Below the pieces are notes generated by a model. That model saw only the letters and a program-made list of their open reading frames with translations, was not told the origin of the DNA and searched no databases. Made by a program: the position numbers and the translations under genes. Positions 60,426 to 64,000 of a stretch of 64,000 nucleotides of DNA are shown one piece after another (the first letter of the stretch is position 1; the number at the start of each line of letters is the position of its first letter). The DNA lies in NCBI GenBank assembly GCA_945882415.1, contig CAMCWC010000012.1:1-64000 (forward strand). Direction: 5' to 3'. The stretch comes from Chthonomonas calidirosea (lineage in GTDB: Bacteria; Armatimonadota; Fimbriimonadia; Fimbriimonadales; Fimbriimonadaceae).

Positions 60426-61960
60426 AAACGTGGATGACGACATGGCGATATGACGTGCCAGCATCGCTGGTTGTATTTCTTATCGCAGTTCCCCTCTCGT
60501 TGGGAATTGCCCTTGCATCCGGAGCGCCAATCTTTGCGGGCCTTGTGGCGGCGGCAGTTGGCGGCATCGTGGTTGGTCTTTTCGGTGGCGCACCTCTTCA
60601 GGTGAGTGGACCTGCAGCGGGCCTTACCGTCATCGTATTTGGCCTCACTCAACAGTTTAATGACTGGCGCGCAGTCGCTTTTGTCGTGATGATTGCCGGC
60701 ATTTTCCAGATCATATTCGGTCTGCTGAAGATTGCCAACGTTGCCCTCGCCATTTCGCCGGCCGTGGTCCATGGAATGCTGGCAGGCATCGGCGTCGTCA
60801 TCGTGCTTGCGCAGTTACACGTCGTTCTCGGTGGAGCGCCAGAAAGCAAAGCGATCAAGAACTTGACCGACCTTCCGGCCCAGATTGCCGACTTGCACGG
60901 GCCGGCGGCGATGATCGGTCTGCTAACCATCGGCATTTTAGTAGGTTGGAAATTCGTCCCACCCAAGCTGAAGGCCATTCCCGGTGCGCTTGTGGCTATT
61001 ACCGCCAGCACTCTCATCGCGATGTTCATGAAGCTGGAACTTGACCGGGTCAGCCTGAAAGGATCCGGCTCAGGATTCCAAGCTCCGATGATTCCAACGG
61101 ACAACTGGGGCGCGGTTCTAACCGGTGCGTTGGTTGTTGCAGTCGTTGCGAGCGTCGAATCTCTCCTCAGCGCCGTCGCAACGGACCGAATGCACACGGG
61201 TCCCCGTGCGGACCTTGATAAGGAACTCATCGGCCAAGGCATCGGCAACGCTGTTTCCGGATTACTTGGCGGCCTGCCAATCACCGGCGTTATTGTTCGA
61301 AGCTCGGCAAACGTAAACTCGGGAGCCAAGTCGAACTTGTCTGCCATTTTGCACGGCGTTCTCATCGTTCTCTGTGCGGCATTCCTTGGATTCGCTATGG
61401 AGCAGATTCCGCTTGCAGCGCTCGCTGGCCTTCTCTGCTTTGTTGGTTCGAACCTGATCAATAAGGAACACATTCGTGACTTGATGCGGCACAAAGAATT
61501 GCCCATCTACCTTGTCACCCTCTTCGGCGTTGTGACCACGAACTTGCTGGAGGGCGTCGCCTTTGGATTAGTCCTGGCCGTGATCCTGCTGGTTCGGCGC
61601 CTTGCTCACCTCGAAGTGAAGATCACCGATAAGGACGACATCCAAGTCGTTCAGATCGACGGTTCGCTCACCTTTGCCACCGTGCCGAAGCTCACCAAAG
61701 AGCTTTCCAAGGTGAAAGAAGGCACCGTTGTTCGAATTGAGCTTCACTCAGACTTTATGGACCATGCCGCCTTCGAGGCGATGCATGCATGGGAAGCCAG
61801 CCACCTACGGACGGGTGGCGAAGTGGTCATTGATGAGTTGCATCAAGACTGGTACCGCAGCGCTTCGGAGCAGCTGCCGCGCGTTCGTCGTTCATCGGTT
61901 CGTGCATCGAACAAACCGATCGCCGTTTTAGCTGGAACAGAAGAAAATGTCGAAAATTAA
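60413..61960 (+). CDS. SulP-family anion (bicarbonate-type) transporter with STAS domain
   Basis: A 515-residue membrane transporter with about ten helices and a C-terminal STAS domain (about 425-495). The TTG start is preceded by GAGAGGAAAG. Segments such as DVPASLVVFLIAVPLSLGIALASGAPIFAGLVAAAVGGIVVGLFGG, GPAAGLTVIVFG and SVESLLSAVATDRM fit SulP, especially the subgroup found beside carbonic anhydrase that is thought to move bicarbonate. The stop overlaps the carbonic anhydrase start by 14 bases. Confidence 0.92.
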   Translation: MSQVKTWMTTWRYDVPASLVVFLIAVPLSLGIALASGAPIFAGLVAAAVGGIVVGLFGGAPLQVSGPAAGLTVIVFGLTQQFNDWRAVAFVVMIAGIFQIIFGLLKIANVALAISPAVVHGMLAGIGVVIVLAQLHVVLGGAPESKAIKNLTDLPAQIADLHGPAAMIGLLTIGILVGWKFVPPKLKAIPGALVAITASTLIAMFMKLELDRVSLKGSGSGFQAPMIPTDNWGAVLTGALVVAVVASVESLLSAVATDRMHTGPRADLDKELIGQGIGNAVSGLLGGLPITGVIVRSSANVNSGAKSNLSAILHGVLIVLCAAFLGFAMEQIPLAALAGLLCFVGSNLINKEHIRDLMRHKELPIYLVTLFGVVTTNLLEGVAFGLVLAVILLVRRLAHLEVKITDKDDIQVVQIDGSLTFATVPKLTKELSKVKEGTVVRIELHSDFMDHAAFEAMHAWEASHLRTGGEVVIDELHQDWYRSASEQLPRVRRSSVRASNKPIAVLAGTEENVEN

Positions 61961-62648
61961 GCCTGCAGAGATCGTCAACAACGTGGTCAAGTACTACCAA
62001 ACCAAGTTCAACAAGGTACGACCACTCCTCAAACAGCTTGTGCAAGATGGCCAAAAGCCGCATGCATTCGTTATCACCTGCTCTGACTCGCGTGTCGTTC
62101 CCGACATGGTGATGGGAAGCGAGCCAGGCGAAATCTTTGTTGTCCGAAACATCGGCAACATCGTTCCGCCAAGCTACAGCAAGCCAATTGAGCAATCCGT
62201 TGGCGCCGCGCTGGAATATGCCGTTGAAGTGTTGAACGTGCCAAACATCGTGGTCATGGGCCACGGGGACTGCGGCGCAATGAAGGCCGTTCTAGCCGGT
62301 CAGACTGGGCTCCGACATGTGGACGGATGGCTGAAGTTCGCCGAATCTTCCCACATCCGATACAAGGTGGACGACGAATTTGGTGCGGGACTCGCCCCTC
62401 ACGATCGACTATCGCAGATCAACGTTCTCCAGCAGCTCGAATCGCTCCGAACGTATCCGCCAGTAGCCGACCGACTGGAAGCCATGTCGATCACGCTTCA
62501 CGCTTGGTGGTTCGACATCGAAACCGCCCGAGTGCTCACGTTCAATGTTCGAAAGAACCAGTTCGTGCCACTCGAAGAGGTTTATCCAGTTCTGGACCCA
62601 GAAACGGAGAAACTTGTGAAGCAGATCGAAGCCCAGTTCGTCAAATAA
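61947..62648 (+). CDS. Beta-class carbonic anhydrase
   Basis: A 233-residue enzyme hydrating CO2 to bicarbonate. Zinc-binding residues are visible: CSDSRVVPDM (Cys, with the Asp-Arg dyad) and GHGDCGAMKAVL (His and Cys). It is coupled by overlap to the SulP transporter, consistent with inorganic carbon uptake or pH balance. It ends about 40 bases before a strong terminator. Confidence 0.95.
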   Translation: MSKIKPAEIVNNVVKYYQTKFNKVRPLLKQLVQDGQKPHAFVITCSDSRVVPDMVMGSEPGEIFVVRNIGNIVPPSYSKPIEQSVGAALEYAVEVLNVPNIVVMGHGDCGAMKAVLAGQTGLRHVDGWLKFAESSHIRYKVDDEFGAGLAPHDRLSQINVLQQLESLRTYPPVADRLEAMSITLHAWWFDIETARVLTFNVRKNQFVPLEEVYPVLDPETEKLVKQIEAQFVK

Positions 62649-62688
62649 GGTTGCCCGGAACATCGGGCCAGTGAGTCCGCGTACCTAG

Positions 62689-62722
62689 AAGGCTGCCCGC
62701 TTATTGCGGGCAGCCTTTATAC
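62689..62722 (+). terminator. Intrinsic terminator of the SulP/carbonic anhydrase operon
   Basis: A perfect 12-bp stem AAGGCTGCCCGC (62689-62700), loop TTATT, GCGGGCAGCCTT (62706-62717) followed by TATACTT. Strong GC stem, modest T-run. Confidence 0.85.
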
Positions 62723-62782
62723 TTGGTCCCGTTGGAAGCTTCGCGAAGTAACCCATCGGGTTCAAGTCGCGAGTTTGCCAAT

Positions 62783-62787
62783 GGAGG
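62783..62787 (+). promoter_or_regulatory. Ribosome binding site deciding a TTG start
   Basis: GGAGG lies 7 bases before the TTG at 62795, the only good start for the Tricorn-like gene. The nearby ATG at 62781 runs into a stop after five codons. Confidence 0.6.
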
Positions 62788-62794
62788 AACGTTC

Positions 62795-64000
62795 TTGATC
62801 GCTTTATCCGCCGCAGCCCTAATTGTTGCATTCACCCCCTTGCAGTCTGAGGCCCCGCGCCTCATGCGCTTCCCCGATGTCCATGGGGATCGCGTTGTTT
62901 TCACCTACGCGGGAGACCTCTGGCTTTCTGGCCTTGATGGTGGAGCCGCACGCCGCCTTACCAGCAGCCCTGGGCTAGAAACCAACGCAAAGTTCAGCCC
63001 TGACGGATCACAGATCGCATTCACCGCCCAGTACGAAGGCGCGTCGGATGTTTACGTGATCGGCACCGAAGGCGGAGAGCCAAAGCGCCTCACCTTCGAT
63101 CCCGAACCCGATAACGTCATGGATTGGACTCCAGACGGCAAGATTGCCTATTCGAGCACGAACGGCAGCTTTGTAAACCGACAGCCTCGCCTTTGGTACG
63201 TAAACCCAGAAGGCGGACTGCCAATCCGAACCGTGATTGCCGAATGCGCTCAAGCTTCGTTCTTCGCCGACGGCAAGCGAATGGCCTTCAACCGCCAGAG
63301 CTCGAACGTGTTTAACTGGCGACGATATCGAGGCGGCACCCAGGGCCGAGTCAGCTTCTACAACTTTGAGACCAACCAATACAGTGAGCTGCCATCCGGA
63401 CGCGAACAGTCCCACAACCCGATGGTTGTCGGGAACACCGTATTCTTCATCAGCGACCGAAATCAGGGAACGCTGAACCTTTACCGATACGACCTCGACA
63501 CCAAGAAAGAAACCCAGATCACGAAGTACACCGATGCGGACATCAAGTGGCCCGCAACAGACGGCAAGAACATCGTCTTCGAGCGTGACGGTTACCTGTA
63601 TCGATACGACATCGCCGCTAACACGTTCACCACGGTTAAGCCGGACATCAAGGGTGAGAACCTGTGGTCCAGACCCTACGTTCGACCGGTCGCAAACCAA
63701 ATTGCCAACATGGCCCTTTCGCCAAGCGGGCAGCGATTGCTCGTTGAAGCCCGAGGCGAACTATTCTCCGTACCTGCGAAGAACGGCGACACCCGAAACG
63801 TCACCGGTACTTCGGGCACGCGAGAGCGATTCCCGGCATGGTCTCCAAACGGAAAGCACCTGGCCTACGTGAGCGACGCCTCTGGATATTACGAGGTTCA
63901 CCTCCAACCGCAGCTTGGCGGAGAGGCTCAGCAACTCACCACCGCGAAGCTCCCGATTTCGAGCATCGAGTTCAGCCCAGACAGCCAGCACCTGCTCCTG
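62795..64000 (+). CDS. Tricorn-like protease, N-terminal beta-propeller part (runs off the right edge)
   Basis: 402 codons open to the window end. It begins with a short hydrophobic signal (LIALSAAALIVAFTPLQSEA), then the Tricorn/S41 N-terminal propeller: APRLMRFPDVHGDRVVFTYAGDLWLSGLDGGAARRLTSSPGLETNAKFSPDGSQIAFTAQYEGASDVYVIGTEGGEPKRLTF. Repeated blades such as FPAWSPNGKHLAYVSD continue. The PDZ and catalytic S41 domains would lie to the right. It is predicted secreted, degrading peptides. Start decided by the GGAGG site. Confidence 0.86.
   Translation, partial: MIALSAAALIVAFTPLQSEAPRLMRFPDVHGDRVVFTYAGDLWLSGLDGGAARRLTSSPGLETNAKFSPDGSQIAFTAQYEGASDVYVIGTEGGEPKRLTFDPEPDNVMDWTPDGKIAYSSTNGSFVNRQPRLWYVNPEGGLPIRTVIAECAQASFFADGKRMAFNRQSSNVFNWRRYRGGTQGRVSFYNFETNQYSELPSGREQSHNPMVVGNTVFFISDRNQGTLNLYRYDLDTKKETQITKYTDADIKWPATDGKNIVFERDGYLYRYDIAANTFTTVKPDIKGENLWSRPYVRPVANQIANMALSPSGQRLLVEARGELFSVPAKNGDTRNVTGTSGTRERFPAWSPNGKHLAYVSDASGYYEVHLQPQLGGEAQQLTTAKLPISSIEFSPDSQHLLL

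Overview
The window looks like chromosomal DNA from a moderately GC-rich, free-living bacterium. The best guess is the Armatimonadota/Fimbriimonadia lineage. That placement is an inference from gene style: many 4-base start/stop overlaps, pseudopilin-head-like secreted proteins, FabI-type fatty acid synthesis, an atypical AddAB pair, and GH29 and GH172 carbohydrate enzymes. No rRNA or tRNA gene is visible to confirm it. Most of the window is ordinary core and metabolic sequence. Accessory DNA is concentrated at 1-2.1 kb and 43.6-48.6 kb.

Layout. 1-2.1 kb: the tail of an IS110-type transposase, a repeat-bearing spacer, and three small minus-strand genes (unknown, ankyrin, DUF4375) that resemble immunity-type cargo. 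2.3-5.25 kb: a secreted enzyme with two GH29 fucosidase domains in one chain. 5.3-9.6 kb: a tightly overlapping phosphonate-type ABC transporter operon (phnD-phnC-phnE-phnE) ending in a zinc alcohol dehydrogenase. 9.6-16 kb: a secreted HAF/Ig-like protein, an XRE-cupin regulator and a 1309-residue TPR-PAS hybrid kinase. 16-21 kb: minus-strand housekeeping genes (deoB, purK, a formiminotransferase-like protein, fabI) and two unknown proteins.

21-32.4 kb: a long plus-strand run of overlapping genes: an AddB-like protein with a degenerate nuclease site, an AddA-like helicase without a nuclease domain, two FAD oxidoreductases, a secreted unknown, dapB, two cyclophilins (one cytoplasmic, one lipoprotein) and a TIGR02587/TIGR02588-like membrane pair. 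32.4-40.4 kb: a TPR protein, a PII-like protein with a non-canonical T-loop, an erpA-type carrier, a ferredoxin with a GbsR-type regulator, nadA, a lipoprotein made of two pseudopilin-head-like repeats, prfA and an M48 protease. 40.4-43.6 kb: two overlapping medium-chain dehydrogenases divergent from an SRPBCC protein and a PhyH dioxygenase.

43.6-48.6 kb: an accessory island with a dispersed repeat, a ribbon-helix-helix protein, a XamI-type restriction enzyme, its N6-adenine methyltransferase, an overlapping third gene of unknown function, and two small unknown genes. 48.7-56.4 kb: a GAF-PAS histidine kinase, a LON-domain protein, rmlA, an SPFH protein with four vault-like repeats, a ThuA-like protein, a SIMPL protein, a small membrane protein and hisI. 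56.4-64 kb: an ArnT-like glycosyltransferase, a second PhyH protein, a DUF433 protein, a GH172 protein, a SulP transporter coupled to a beta-carbonic anhydrase, a strong terminator, and the start of a Tricorn-like protease that runs off the window.
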